The position numbers and the translations under genes were made by a program. Positions 48,390 to 60,760 of a stretch of 64,000 bases of DNA are shown here, one piece after another. The stretch is from positions 2,420,001 to 2,484,000 of the forward strand of contig JAQFVV010012395.1 in the NCBI GenBank assembly GCA_028023455.1, given 5' to 3'. Under the pieces are notes generated by a model. That model saw nothing but the letters and a program-made list of their open reading frames with translations. It did not search any database and had not been told where the DNA came from. The stretch comes from Epiperipatus broadwayi (taxonomy: Eukaryota; Onychophora; Udeonychophora; Euonychophora; Peripatidae). Each line of letters begins with the position of its first letter. Positions within the stretch are counted from its first letter, which is position 1.

Positions 48390-49845
48390 AAAAATTAAAT
48401 GAAAATGAAAGAACTATAGAAAACACGGTGGCAATATTGAAAACCTCTGAGCAATATCAGCTTGAGGAAATATTGAAAGCTATAGATGATCTAAGAGATA
48501 GTAATCAGAGATAGTAAAGAAATTAAAAAGATTAAAATCATGATGGAAAACCAGAGAAAGAATGAGGATGGGTTAAATAAAGAAGGAAAAATGTAGAAAT
48601 GGCAAGAGTAAAGCCAAAGGGGATCTAGTAAAAGCTGATCCCAAGCTTAGCAAGAATATAGATGGAGATTGAAAGGAAAGAACAGCCCTTAGGAAAAATA
48701 TATAGTCCAAAAAAAAAGACCATGTGCAATAAATGTGGAATAAAATAAATATTGAAATGATACTTACTGAAGAAACTAATCCAGAAAGAGCTGCATTAGC
48801 AAAATTTATACAAATAAGTCTTGCAAGTGTAATGGGAAAAAACTTATTCCATTATATGGACAGTTTGTGATATATCTTTTACTTCCACACATTGTGTTAT
48901 AAGAAAAAAATTCTCATAGCTACAAACCATTTAAGTGTTCTCATCTGGGAATGGAGGAAGGTGGTAGAGTATAAACCACAGATGTTTTGGCAATATAGAA
49001 AGAATGATCCTGAGAAATTTTTGGTGTGTCAAAAAACAGGCTATTTGCATGAGGATATCATGAGAAAAGTATGTCAAACAGAGAAAAAAACCTATAGTCA
49101 GTTTTTCCAACATCAATCCATCAAACTCAAAGCACTTGAGGCTTACCCATTGGATCAATAGCATATTGTGAGGGCAATAATATATAACTTTCCAGTAGGG
49201 GTCCAATGCAAGTTGCTGAAAACTGCAGGTAATTGTATGAAATATAATGATCCTGGAGAATATGAAGATGCCTCTAAAGTTAGGTGGGGGAATTACAACA
49301 AATCCCCATTTAGGACCAACAATAATCCCAAGAAAGAAGTAAAAGATGATATGGTTGTTAGGAAAATTCTCATAGCTACAAACCATTTAAGTGTTCTCAT
49401 CTGGGAATGGAGGAAGGTGATAGAGTATAAACCACAGATGTTTTGGCAATATAAAAAATGATCCTGAGGAATTTCTGGGGTGTCAAAAACAGGCTATCTG
49501 CATGAGGATATCATGAGAAAAGTATGTCAAACAAAGAAAAAACCTATACTCAGTTTTTCCAACATCAAGCCATCAAACTCAAAGCACTTGCAGTTTACCC
49601 ATTGGATCAATATATTGTGAGGACAATAAGATATAACCTTCCAGTAGGGGTCCAATGCAAGTTGCTGAAAACTGCAGGTAATTGTATGAAATATAATGAT
49701 CCTGGAGAATACGAAGATGTCTCTAAAGTTAGGTGGGGGAATTGCAACGAACCCCCATTTAGGACCAACAATAATCCCAAGAAAGAAGTAAAAGATGATA
49801 TGGTTGGTAGTTGAAATTTTTTTATTTTGACTGAGAGGGGAGTAA
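48390..49845 (+). pseudogene. gag-like ORF remnant with internal 456-bp tandem duplication
   Basis: Upstream pieces include an acidic stretch (EEILKAIDDLRDSN, about 48450-48500) and a second piece with NPERAALAKFIQISLASVMG (about 48780-48840). From 48905 a 456-bp unit is repeated directly (48905-49360 and 49361-49811). Each unit encodes YKPQMFWQY, a Cys/His stretch CQKTGYLHEDIMRKVC that looks like a damaged zinc knuckle, and KYNDPGEYEDxSKVRWGN. Stops and frameshifts interrupt both. I call it gag-like from position, the acidic helix and the knuckle-like motif; no database family is recognised with certainty. Confidence 0.45.
49832..49845 (+). other. Polypurine tract of the nested element
   Basis: TGAGAGGGGAGTAA immediately before the TGAGATTG start of the right LTR is the expected plus-strand primer. 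Confidence 0.65.
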
Positions 49846-51184
49846 TGAGATTGTATTTTCTGCCATCTCACATATATGTATACATATGTTATTTTAAATA
49901 AAAATGGGTACTTGTAAAAATATTTTAAAATAGAAATCTTTGAAAAAAAGTTTTAAAGTTTTTATCTTGAAGAAACCAGGATTTTTTCTTTTATTAATTT
50001 ATTTAAATCCATTATAACTCAGGATAAAATTAGATCTTGGAGATTTTGTTTTTATTAAAAAAAAATTTATTATAATTCTTGGAAAAACATGGGTTGGGGA
50101 AAATTATAGAATTTTGTAATTAGCTCTGTTGTTGAAACTCAAGATACTAAAAGTATTTGCAATTAAATATATTACTAGTCAATCTAATGTGCTAATTGGA
50201 CAGGAACTTTTCCATTAATTAAAAATGCAACAAGAATAAAAGTACAGAAATTAGAAGTGTCAAAATACATCTAAAAATAAAATGCTAGGTATGAATCCTG
50301 TTTGTTGAAAAACATATAAATTGCAGTTTACTTTTGTTTGATAGATTGGAAAAAGATAGATTAGAAAAATATATATCAGAAAAAGATATATAAAATCTCC
50401 AAAACTTTTACTAAGAAAGAATATTAACCAGCACCAAAAACTGTTCTCTGGCTAGAGGACATTAAAAAATTTCCCCTCAGGGAAATACATCTCACAGCCA
50501 CACTTGAAACTACTTGAATGATTGTCAACTATGGAAAGGATGGATTCAGCAAATTAGTCAGGGCATATCAAAAAAGTCAGTGGACAAAACAAAGAATTCA
50601 CACCAGCAGTTTTAGGACTGAAAGGCTACCTACATGATGAAAATAAATCAGCTGATTGATCAGGGTTAATATCAATTTTTACTTAAAGAACTTTTAATTT
50701 TGATTAGCATAATAGAATTCTAGATTCCATTAACTGAGTTAGTTGTATGGAAAAGTTTTAACAAAAGGGTGTGGGTTTTTTAAAAAGGATTGTTTTTCAT
50801 GTTATGTTAGTTGAAGTGAAAAAAAGAGTATGGTGTTATTTTACTAACTTTTTATTAGTTAAAAATTATGAATAATTTTATTTTATTTTATTATGTTCAA
50901 TAGTTGCATAGTTTTGTGTTCTAAAAATGGGTGCTTGTATTATAGATAAAGATGCTGTTGGATGGCGCCGTTTTCACGCTAAAACTATAAAATATGAACA
51001 TTCACTGGCCGTTGATTTTAATAATTTTTCTATGCTTTTTTGTAATGCGAAAATAAAAACAAAACAAAATCGTCTTTTTTAAATATTTTTTTTATTAACG
51101 TTTACAATTTAAATGATAATAATAAATGTAAAATAAAATCAACAAATTACAATTTGATTCGTGTTTTTTATATCGTATACTTTT

Positions 51185-51312
51185 TAAATTGTGTTACGGC
51201 TTTTTTTTATCAATTTTTTATCGGATATTTTTTTACTTGTGTTACGGCTTTTTTTTTATCAATTTGCTATCGATATTTTTTTACTTGTGTTACGACTTTT
51301 TTTGTTGTTGTT
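51185..51312 (+). repeat. Tandem repeat of GTGTTACGGC-T(n) units
   Basis: GTGTTACGRC, a T run, ATCAATTT and a TATCGRTATTTTTTTAC segment repeat about 2.3 times with a period of about 55 bp inside the TIR transposon. Confidence 0.75.
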
Positions 51313-51349
51313 TAACTAAAAAATAATAATTGTAATAAAAGTTGTTATG

Positions 51350-51430
51350 GTTAGATTTAGGGTTAGGTTTAGGGTTAGTTTAGGGTTAGGTTTAGGATTA
51401 GTTTTAGGGTTAGTTTTAGAGTTAGTGTTC
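51350..51430 (+). repeat. Degenerate telomere-like TTAGGG repeats
   Basis: About 80 bp of interleaved TTAGGG, TTTAGGG and TTTTAGGG units inside the TIR transposon. The irregular unit length argues against captured telomere and for a simple-sequence patch that travels with the transposon. Confidence 0.8.
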
Positions 51431-52907
51431 TGTTTGTTTGTAATGCTAAAATAAAAAAATTAAAAATCGTAACCGTACTCGGACAGAAGAAAGAAACTCA
51501 AACTTTTTTAAACGACAACAAACACATACAAATGTCTTCTTTACTTATTAAACATGTTTATAATATTTGCTTTTTATTAAATTTACAAAAAAACCTGTAT
51601 ATTTGGACTTTTCTTACTGGATATTTTTTTTGTGCCGCTCTTTTTTACTGCAAAAATATACAGACAGTAGACTCTTCTTTGTCTCGTGAAATGTTACTAA
51701 CAGTATGTTACTTGACACATTACCTAATTGCAACTCAATAAAAACATAGATATTTAACATTTTCCCAAATAAAAGTTAAATACAGTATGTTGTAAAAAGT
51801 CTTATAATTATTGTTTTAAAAAATCTGAACATTTCAATAGTTTTAATTAAAAAAAAATCCAATGAAAACCACATTTCAATACAATTCAAATACAAACTCT
51901 CTCATCAAACCGTAATTATTTTATAAATTGTGCAAATTTGGAAAATATATTTGCTGCTATGCAACATATATGCTGTACTGTGACGCAACATAGCGGCCTG
52001 CATTCTGTAGCACAACAAAAAAGTTGTATTATAGAAAACGCGGGTTTGAACGTGTTGGCCATGGAAACAGCATTTTTATGTGTTTTGGCACGAAAAGTGC
52101 ACCATAGAGCGGTGCCTTTAGCTGTAAGATGAGTACCTAAAAATGTTAACTGCTTGATCTGGTAAGACAATCAGGAGGGAGTAAAGATTAGTTAAGTGTT
52201 CTGACTTTAAGCAAACACATTGGAACCTGGTATAAGCAAAAGGGATGTTTGATGGCTGTAAGCAAACAATTGATACTTGTGCCATCCTTTAAAGGTTTGA
52301 ATATTATTATTAATTGTGAAATGTAAAGGGTTTGAGTGGTGCAAGATACTATCCATTCTTATTAGGAAGTTGACCTACAGTCATATCTATTTGGACAGGC
52401 CTCCAGAATTATCACTGTTGTTTATATGCCTTGTGCGGTGCATGTTCCCTCAGGAAACAAATATAAAACATTTAATAATGGATCATATTAGTTAAAAAAG
52501 AAAATGAATGGGATTAAATTTTAAGTTTCTTTTTTTGTCCTTAATTTTAGATCAGGTCAATTGGAGTGCTCTGAAAAAAAGAAGTTAAGAAAGAAGTTAG
52601 TATTAAAAAATGAATATAATAAATATTTAAACCATACTTAAGTGCCTCTGTCTTTAATTTCTCTTATGTTAATAACTAAATGTTCATCTGGTACAAACAT
52701 AAAAATATAATTAGTAGTGTCCATGTAAGATTATGTCTCAAAAATTTATTATGCGATCGCAATACATAAATAAATTATGATTATGATCATTGAAGATTCT
52801 TCTCATTCTACTGCTAGGCTGTATGCTTAGTGATGCCCTCATACTGGTTATCATAATTTTTTGTAGTCTTAGAAATTTTGCAGACTGAGTGTCAATTTGT
52901 AGTGGCA

Positions 52908-55000
52908 GAAGGTGAACAATTTAATAACTGAAATCCAGGTATTATTATTATACCAGAAACAATTGTTGAAAATTATTATATCTTTAATTAGCAAAATGAA
53001 TGCAGTAATGAATTTAAATGTCAACATAAAAGTCATTTTAAATTGATATAATTATGACAAGAGATGTTATCCAGATTGATTTTCTTAATATTTTGGAAAA
53101 GACATTATATATTTGTATTACTTCCAATGCAAATAAAATATAGCATTATTATATAATTCATCTATACTTCATCTATTTACTTATTAAAAGTATTATACCG
53201 GTCACATGTTACACACCAACAACCCAACCCACGATCGGTTTCAAACCCAGTTCAACCAAAGAATTTAAATCCAAGACCACAAATGCTACTCACAAGTTCA
53301 GATCAAATCAATGGATAACATATGTAGACAGCACATGACTATGCACCAAGGAACTAGTTCAATAGATGATGATGATTTCTGAGACCCCTGATCTAACTCT
53401 ACTAATGACTATGGATATTTATAAATCAATTAAATCATATATGTATGTTTGTGTTGCCAATACAGACAGTGATCATGAATATTAAAATAATTAATAAATA
53501 ATGAAGAAAGTCAAAACCAAATATGTTGTATAAAATATTTAATAATACATAAATATTTGGTTCAAATGTTTATGATTGGCATTATATATTACCTCTAGTC
53601 TTTAGAAATGGGAGTTACAATTTACAATAAGTAATGGCAGTCATGCTTATATGCCAATAATTAATATACAATTATGAGAGAAATATATGTCTATGCCCCA
53701 ACAAGTAAACAAAGGTAAATAAAGGTATTTTATTTGAAAAGAAATTATGTTTCTAATTTTATAGAAGAAAGATGTGAGATTCATTTTCACACATCCATAG
53801 GTCAACTCACGAAAAACATGATAAATATTTAGGGCATAACTTTAATATTTAGCAAAGAACTTATTTAATTATAGATGAGTATGAAGTTGTTTGACCTTAA
53901 TAAAATCAATTCATTACGATTTATGAGCATGAGAGTGGGGTTTTATTGGAACTGAGAAGTAAATGGTACTAATGACTTACAAGCATTAAAAACAAATACG
54001 AAATATAATGGCTTGTCGGTGATTTAAGAAGTAAAAGGGCAGCTTGTATTTTACAAGTCTTTTTGCCCTATAAAGAAACCATGGAACACAGGGGTAAGCC
54101 AGGCCGGGACATAGCCATGAACCTTTGGTGTTCCAAATATAGTAACGAGTGAGGGAGGAATTTCTTCCTATATCTTTAAAATAACAATAAGATCACTGAT
54201 GTGATGCAAAGCAGGAGATGGCTCACATTAGCAATGTTCAGAAAATGATGATTCACTGATCATCATACTTAATTAAGAAAGCCCAAATTACATGAGGAAT
54301 GCTCTACGTAATGACCTGATCGTGTCAGATTAAAATCAAACATACTTAAAATAAAAGTGCTTAATGCAATTATGAAATTCTAATACTTATATCCTAAATA
54401 TCATGCCCTCCCTGAATATTAATATAAAATACAAAGATTAAAATTAGAATGTATTGATTTTATTTCATTTATCAACCTTTAGTAAAACATTTTAACATTA
54501 TTAATATGAATAAATAAATTTGTGAACTCAGATAAAATAGCCGGGAGCATATGTTAGAAAATAGGCTAATAATTATTATCAGCCATTAGTAAAATAGCAA
54601 ACATTTAATAAATCCTTCAATTCGATAATTAATAGACCCATATTAAATTAGTTCTAATGGGTGATAATTAAACTATAAAATCTAATACAATATTATTTTC
54701 ATGAAATAAGTGTAATAAAAGAGATTATTATGGAGTTGAAGTATTACTGGCATATAATCAAAAATAAATGACATTAATAATCATTCAATAAATATATAAT
54801 AAAGTTAGTTAAACGAACCACCATCGTAAAAAAGGAAAGTTAACAAAATATTAATTTTAAGACTAGAGATAAAAATAGAGAATTACTATACAAATTAAGA
54901 CATAAAATAAAAAGAAATTTTAACTGTAGTTAACTTAAATGTGATATAAAGTAAAGTTCAGAAACTGGCCAGAAAGTTGCAGTTCAGAAAAGAAAGATAT
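52908..55000. other. AT-rich non-coding stretch
   Basis: A less AT-rich block at about 53,200-53,420 has no ORF. Nothing else recognised. Confidence 0.5.
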
Positions 55001-55047
55001 TACCAGTCCTTCCATGGTTTGCTCCTTAATTTACATGGCAGAGTCCG

Positions 55048-55253
55048 ATTGGATTGAGATGATAACTTAGGCGCACATTTTACTTATATGAATAGCATTT
55101 TTGGATTGGTTTCTTTAAGATTTTGGCAGCTCACGATTGGTTATGGACAAGTTTTAATTTGCAGCTACATTTTGAAGATTTTATGGGAACTTCAGGGTCC
55201 AGCAATCAGATCCCCAAAGTTAGCCATGCACCATGCTGAAAACACTATAAAAA
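55048..55253 (+). promoter_or_regulatory. Promoter-like cluster, possible solo LTR
   Basis: Three ATTGG (inverted CCAAT) boxes near 55048, 55105 and 55136 lie upstream of TATAAAAA (55246-55253), spaced much as in the LTR promoters of this window. No gene follows and no matching partner repeat was found, so a solo LTR from another family is the likeliest reading. Confidence 0.35.
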
Positions 55254-55299
55254 TTCACAATTTAAATTGATGTAGCTTCAAGTAGCAATTCTTCTGAAA

Positions 55300-57600
55300 A
55301 GTAATGGCTTCTCTTCTTATTTGAAACTTTTCTGGGCTATTTATATCTTAGCTGCAGTTTCCCACCCATTCTGACTCTTGATGCCTTCAGGCTAAAGCTT
55401 TTTACATTATCACAAGTTAAAAATTTTGTTAATTTGATTTCAGTTTCATTCCTTCGCTAAAACTTTCAAATCCATTAACTTTGAATTCATTTTCTAATTA
55501 GAAAATGAATTTGTAAATATGAATAAATTATTTTAATTGACAACTGTCTTTACATTTTAAATCATTATTATTATTACTAATTAATAAAAATTCCCCATTG
55601 TTTTTGGGAAAGGACAATCTGAAAGCTTATCTAAAGAATGTAGCTTTTAATCATAGAAACTTGAACAAACTGGTAAAAGTAAAAATAAAACATTCCGATG
55701 TAATGAAACTTTATAACGAATATATATATTTAAATATTCATAAATATAAACGTACAATCTATGCAATTGCATATGTATGTTTTCATGAATAATTTTATCA
55801 TGAAGTTATTAATAATATTAGTTAGTTTAAATATAAATTAATTGTTTTTAACAAATGTTTAAATAATATGTTTTTAATCGAAACTAGCATGTATTGAACG
55901 TATAAAGCCCCATTCCATTCAAAAATTCACTGTTAGTGATAGGGTTTGAAGTAGGCTAAAGGTGGGATCTCATGAAGCTCGGATCAAACTTAGATCTGAC
56001 CGCTTCAGTATATTTTTATTGCTCTACAAAAGATAGTAATAATTTGAATTTGCTTCATGTTTTAATATTGCCAAAATAATGACTTCAGTTTATTATAGAA
56101 CTGTTTGCTACCTGTTTATTGTTAATTTTTCTATACCTGCTCTCAGCTCATCTCCATGTAAAATTAAAATTACATATTTTTCAATAAATTCCTGCTTTCA
56201 AATGTTTGCTCATTCGTCTCCTCAACTTGTAATAAAAGAACAATTGTATTATATTTTGCTGAATGGAACAACAAAATAAGTCCTCAATTAAAGAGTATTA
56301 TTTTCATTTTAAATAATGAAAGAACCAAATAAGTGCAATGTATATTTGTTTTATAAAATTTAACTATGCTTATTATTATTGTATACTTACAGTTATATTA
56401 TTCATGCACTTTTAATCATTATTTTATAGGTGACATTTTATAAGATATATTTATAATAATATACGTGCTTTAAAGGGATTTGGTGGAAAAAATATCAAGG
56501 TACATGATTTTTAAAATATGAACTATTAAGAGTTCAGAGAATTTTATTCCAATATAATAAAGGTATATTAATGTGCACAGAGTAAAAACAGCTTTTCTAT
56601 ATTTGATATGAGTGTGAAGGGAATATTTGGAAGTTGATGTGTAAGATGGGATAACTATTAATATTCTTAATATTTGATATTGCTTTGCAATTATAGTGCA
56701 TTAGTTTGCATACATTTTTAGTCCAAGTATGTGTTATTGTGTGTATGGGTGTATGTGCATGTTATCTATTTCATTTATTATTATCAAATTCATGCCTTAT
56801 TTATTTATTAATTGATATGTGTTTTTTAGACAGGTGTTGATTTTTTACATTTAGTTGGATGGTTTACATTACTATTGTATATATTAAGCCCCTCCATGAA
56901 AGAGTGTGGCTTACTTGTTTTGACATTGCCAGGTTAAGTTACCAAGTGCCCATTTATTTACTTCTCACTATTTATTTGCCTTTAGCTTTATATTAGTAGT
57001 GTATTTTGTTATGAGAGAATATTTAAAGTCATATCTATGGTTAGCATTGATCTCATTTACTACTTCACCCCTCATATGTATTAATAAATTTAAACTGCTA
57101 TAGTTATTTTTACATTACATCCAGCTATCTGTGCAATGTCATTAAAATTATGTGTCCACAATTGATTTTTAAACATTGCTGGTATTGTAGTTTTAATATC
57201 TTTTTGATGGCCTGTGTATAGTTATATATGATATTCTGTATACTTAATTGTTAGATGGATAGTACCTTAAATAAAAGTGTGAGAACTTATATACCATAAT
57301 TATAATTTTACAGATAATACTTAGATGGGGATATATTTTATTTTAAATTAGACAAATGTTTATGTCAGTATAATTTGTAATATTGAAGTATTGCTTCTTA
57401 TAAATATTTTTTGTTGTACTAAAATATTATCTTGTAAATAAATATTTTATTATTTATTAAATATATTTATGATTTTGTTGCCATCATCACATCCATTTCT
57501 TCAAAAAATCTAATTTCATAAAGTTTTATTAACTATTGTGGTACATGGGAGTACATTTCAAAAGTCACATTAATCTTGCTTATTCACTTTATGTATTTTT
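55300..57600. other. AT-rich non-coding stretch
   Basis: A short palindrome (TTTTCTAATTAGAAAA near 55,490) is present. No gene or RNA seen. Confidence 0.5.
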
Positions 57601-57608
57601 TTTTTTTT

Positions 57609-58304
57609 TATAGATAGTCAACTTCCATATTTTTCCATTCTTTTTTTATTTCATAAATAATGTCATATAAACAAAGATACAATAAAAGACAAATAACCTC
57701 CAAGATGCATTTCGTGCTGATCCAGTACTCATCAGTTGGGCCAGGTCATCATCTCTCATATATATCTTTATTACATGAAGAGTATTTATGTAGAGCAAAT
57801 TGTCTCATTTTTATTTTCAAGCTTAAATTTATTCCTCTCCCAACTTTTACGTTATCAATTTTTTGATAAACACGTAATGATTATTCCTAATCATTTATTA
57901 AACTAGAGATTTTATCTAGCACAGATATAAACTTTAATCCAAGTTAAAGATTAATATATCTGATTTTCATTACACTTACATGGCTATTTATGTGTCTCTT
58001 TCTCACATGTGTAATATCTTTTTTATAGGTAGACAACTTCCATATTTCTCCATTCTTTTTTATTTCATAAATAATTTCATATAAAGATTTAATAAAAGAC
58101 ACCCCCCCCAAGATGCATTTTGTGCTGAACCAGTACTTATCAATTGGCCTAGGTCATCATCTCTCATATATATCTTTATTACATGAAGAGTATTTATGTA
58201 ATTGTCTCATTTTTATTTTCAAGCATCAGTTTACTCTTCTCCCAACTTTTACATTATCAACTTTTTGACAAACACGTAATGATTATTACTAATCATTTAT
58301 TAAA
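57609..58304 (+). repeat. Repeat-B-related direct duplication
   Basis: Copy 1 (57609-57903) and copy 2 (58024-58304) share ACTTCCATATTTYTCCATTC, AAGATGCATTTYGTGCTGA, CAYTTGGSCYAGGTCATC-like text and AACACGTAATGATTATT. The segment GTGCTGAWCCAGTACTYATC followed by AATTGG/AGTTGG resembles GCTAAACCAGCAATCATCAG in the repeat B units at 32.8-34.6 kb. ORFs within are incidental. Confidence 0.75.
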
Positions 58305-58599
58305 CTTATCTAGTACTTTGTGTATTATTTGTTTAACATCCGCATTGTTTTTAAATAAATATTATGTTGATTTATCATTATTACAGGTTGGTGTATCCTT
58401 TCTACCTGCTGCATTATTTTATTTTTCATTATTTGGTACAAGTTCACACATGAAGATACTACAATAAGAATAATTTTAAAATATTTGAAGTGTGTTTTAT
58501 TTGCTAGCTATATGTCCTGTAATTTCATACATTTGCTGTGATATTACTTTCTCAATTGTTTATTTTACCCACACTTTACGAATAATGTCTCTTATCCAT

Positions 58600-59544
58600 A
58601 CTGAACCATCTATTCTAAACAATTTTCGAGCTGTTTCTTTGCACATGAGTTATTGGGCAGTGGAACGCAAAATATCTACTTAATTCTTAACTTTTGCCCA
58701 CCTAGTAGTTCTGCTGATTTCCTGGTCACCATTGATAGTGTTGAATGCTGGTTTAACATATATTCCTGTAAAGTTTGTTGTATATTCACGTTTTTATTTT
58801 ACTTTAAACATTTTTTTACTTGTCCTACGGCCTTCTCCGCTAATCTGTTTGACTAAGGGTGATATGGTGGTGCATACACACGTTTGATTCCACAACTATC
58901 AAAATATTTATTCAGCTCTTCGCTTACAAATCCCGTGGCATCTGATATTATCACTTCCGGAAATCCATGTATATAACATATTGTCTTTAAACAGTTTATA
59001 GTTTTCTGTACACTTGTATTTTTTACCAAGTGGCACTCTATCCACTTCAAGTATGCATCCATCACAACGAGCATTATTTTTCCATCAATCGGTACTGTGT
59101 GGCTATATGTAAATGTTCCCATGGCTTAACTGCTTTCAGCCAAAATAAATACTGTTTAGCTGGAAATGAGCCTTACGACTGACATGGTGAACATTTTTTA
59201 ATGAATTTTTAGATATCATTATTTATTTGAGGCCACCAGACATAACTACCCGCTAAAGCTTTTGCACGCACTATGCCCGGGTGACCTTGGTGAAGTAAAT
59301 TTAACACCTTATCACTATCTACTGGAGGTATAACAACTCTGTCCGCCATCACTATGCAACCCCTACATATCAATAAGTTTTCTCTATTAACCCAAAATCC
59401 AATTGCTAAATTTTTTGGTTTGCATTTGGGCCAACCTTTATTAATCCAGGTTGTCAACACACGATAACCTTTATCTTTGTTAGTCCACCACTTAACAGTT
59501 TTGCTATTTACAACCTCAGAATTCATGTTATTAATATAATTCAC
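58600..59544 (-). pseudogene. pol: Integrase, gypsy element 2, broken
   Basis: The zinc-binding N-terminal domain (59209-59544) ends in LLHQGHPGIVRAKALAG and, after an in-frame stop, CSPCQ, giving the H-x3-H and C-x2-C ligands. The core ORF (58853-59122) has VVMDAYLKW (first Asp) and IISDATGF (second Asp; the usual N-G is A-T). A TAG in the APPYHP context ends the ORF, and the third catalytic Glu lies just beyond it in NRLAEKAVG. Frameshifted remnants with TRKSAELLGGQKLR follow to about 58.6 kb. Integrase would join the cDNA to host DNA; this copy cannot encode an intact enzyme. Confidence 0.85.
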
Positions 59545-59558
59545 CTCAATTTCACTCT

Positions 59559-60050
59559 CTATTGGCTCCTTGTTTTATCTGGTAATCTCGATAAAGCATC
59601 TGCATGGGTAAATTCCTTTCCCTTCTTATATTTCAATATAAAATCATATGAACCCAATACATTATGCCATCTTAACATACATTGACTTAAATGTTCCAGA
59701 GTTGCCTGGTCATTTCCGAAAATACCCAGCAATGGCTTATGATCTGTTATTATCTTGAATTTTCGTCCCAAAATAAATTGGTGGAATTTCTTCACCGCAA
59801 ATATAATTGCCAGTGCCTCTTTATCTATCTGGCTGTAATTTCTTTCTGCCTTCGACAAAGTTCTGGATGCACATGCCACAGGGTGCTCACATCCCTCTAT
59901 CAGATGAGCTAGGACTGCACCTACTCCCCATCCTGATGCATCTGTAATGATTCTAACATCTTGTTCATTATCAAAATGCACTAACAGTTTATCCGATACT
60001 AATAGATCTTTTGTTTTTTGAAAGCTTTTTCGTATTCCTGTCCAGCTCAT
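59559..60050 (-). pseudogene. pol: RNase H domain, gypsy element 2
   Basis: The 163-aa open piece keeps the catalytic contexts: IITDASGWGVGAVL (Asp), SQIDKEALAIIFAVKKFHQF (Glu) and ITDHKPLLGIFG (Asp). It ends with the HADALSRLP phrase that closes RNase H in gypsy Pol. It would degrade RNA in the RNA/DNA hybrid during reverse transcription. It joins the RT thumb/connection piece by a frameshift at about 60048. Confidence 0.85.
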
Positions 60051-60760
60051 GTTTGCCCTTTACATAGTAATTCATATAACGGAATTTCTACCATTGCCTT
60101 ATTTTTCAGGAAAGATTCGAAAAAATTTATGAGACCCAGAAACGCTTGCAACTGTTTTACATTTTTAGGTCTTACTGCATTTTTTAATGCCTGAACTTTG
60201 TCATTCAAAGGACACATCCCTTTATCTGAAATCATATGACCTAGAAAATTTAATTCTTTTGCTTCCCATACACATTTTTCTAGTTTTAGTTTTACACCCA
60301 CCGTATTCAACCTATCACATGCTTTAAAACTTTTTAAATTTCCAACATGTCATCATAATATGGTGTCACCCCTTCAATTCCTTGCAATATCATGTTTAAC
60401 TTTGCCTGAAAAATATTGGGTGCTGTAGTAATTCCAAATGGAAACTGATTGCATTTATATAACCCAAAAGGCATGGTTAATGTTAACATTTTTGCCACGT
60501 GCTCTGTAACTTTAACCTGATGGTATGCAGAGTTTAGGTCTAATTTAGCAAAATGTTTTGCCTTTGACAAATTTGCTAGTATTTTGTGTACATTGGGTAC
60601 CGGGTATGCACCTTTATTCAAATATTTGTTAACTGTAACACAGTAATTGCCACACAATCTAACTTCCACATCCGGTTTTGTTATTACCACAATCGGTATG
60701 GTCCATTTCTGCCTCCCCTACTGGGGTTAATACGCCGCTTGCTCCTAAATGTTTTAACTT
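60047..60760 (-). pseudogene. pol: Reverse transcriptase, gypsy element 2
   Basis: The first piece (60334-60690) runs from VVITKPDVEVRLCGNYC through FAKLDLNSAYHQV (catalytic Asp), MPFGLYKCNQFPFG and TAPNIFQ to the intact Y-Y-D-D active box in VTPYYDDMLE. The second (60047-60310) continues with KLEKCVWEAKELNFLGHMI and the connection region. Frameshifts lie near 60695 (inside the E-W...P-I-V-V-I-T-K block) and at 60310-60334. Catalytic residues are preserved, but the reading frame is not. Confidence 0.85.

Larger units (their letters stand above)
50930..52137. mobile_element. TIR DNA transposon, non-autonomous, 8-bp target duplication
   Basis: Terminal inverted repeats of about 65 bp: the left starts GGTGCTTGTATTATAG, and the right, reverse complemented, starts GGTACTCATCTTACAG. 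Alignment continues through TAAAG, ATGGYGCMS, TTTTC and AAAAC blocks; most mismatches are transitions. The duplication TAAAAATG flanks both ends (50922-50929 and 52138-52145). The left LTR of the host element at about 47517-47530 is the paralogous empty site. Size is about 1.2 kb and no transposase ORF is seen. An 8-bp duplication with GG termini suits Merlin; Mutator-like or hAT elements are alternatives. Confidence 0.8.
42359..52907 (+). mobile_element. Short-interior LTR retrotransposon with two nested insertions
   Basis: Long direct repeats flank about 1.6 kb (48223-49845) with a gag-like remnant. The LTRs begin TGAGATKGTATTTTCTGCCA and end TAGTGGCA. The left LTR is split by a 4.1-kb insertion after its first 36 bp; the right LTR is split by a 1.2-kb transposon. 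Without the insertions the LTRs are about 1.76 and 1.85 kb. A polypurine tract, TGAGAGGGGAGTAA, directly precedes the right LTR, fixing the + orientation. No pol domain is seen. No target duplication is detectable at the outer ends. Confidence 0.75.
49846..52907 (+). repeat. 3' LTR of the nested element, interrupted by a transposon
   Basis: Collinear with the left LTR from TGAGATTGTATTTTC to TAGTGGCA, apart from the transposon at 50930-52137 and a small extra piece near 52,520-52,580. A short reading frame (LLFDRLKKRLEKY...) near 46929 in the left LTR is broken in this copy, so it shows no sign of selection. Confidence 0.75.

Noticed and set aside
55088-58856. Several plus-strand ORFs of 60-94 aa with hydrophobic stretches
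   Set aside because: AT-rich chance ORFs or repeat-derived; no conserved motif and no splice or promoter context beyond the patch at 55 kb.
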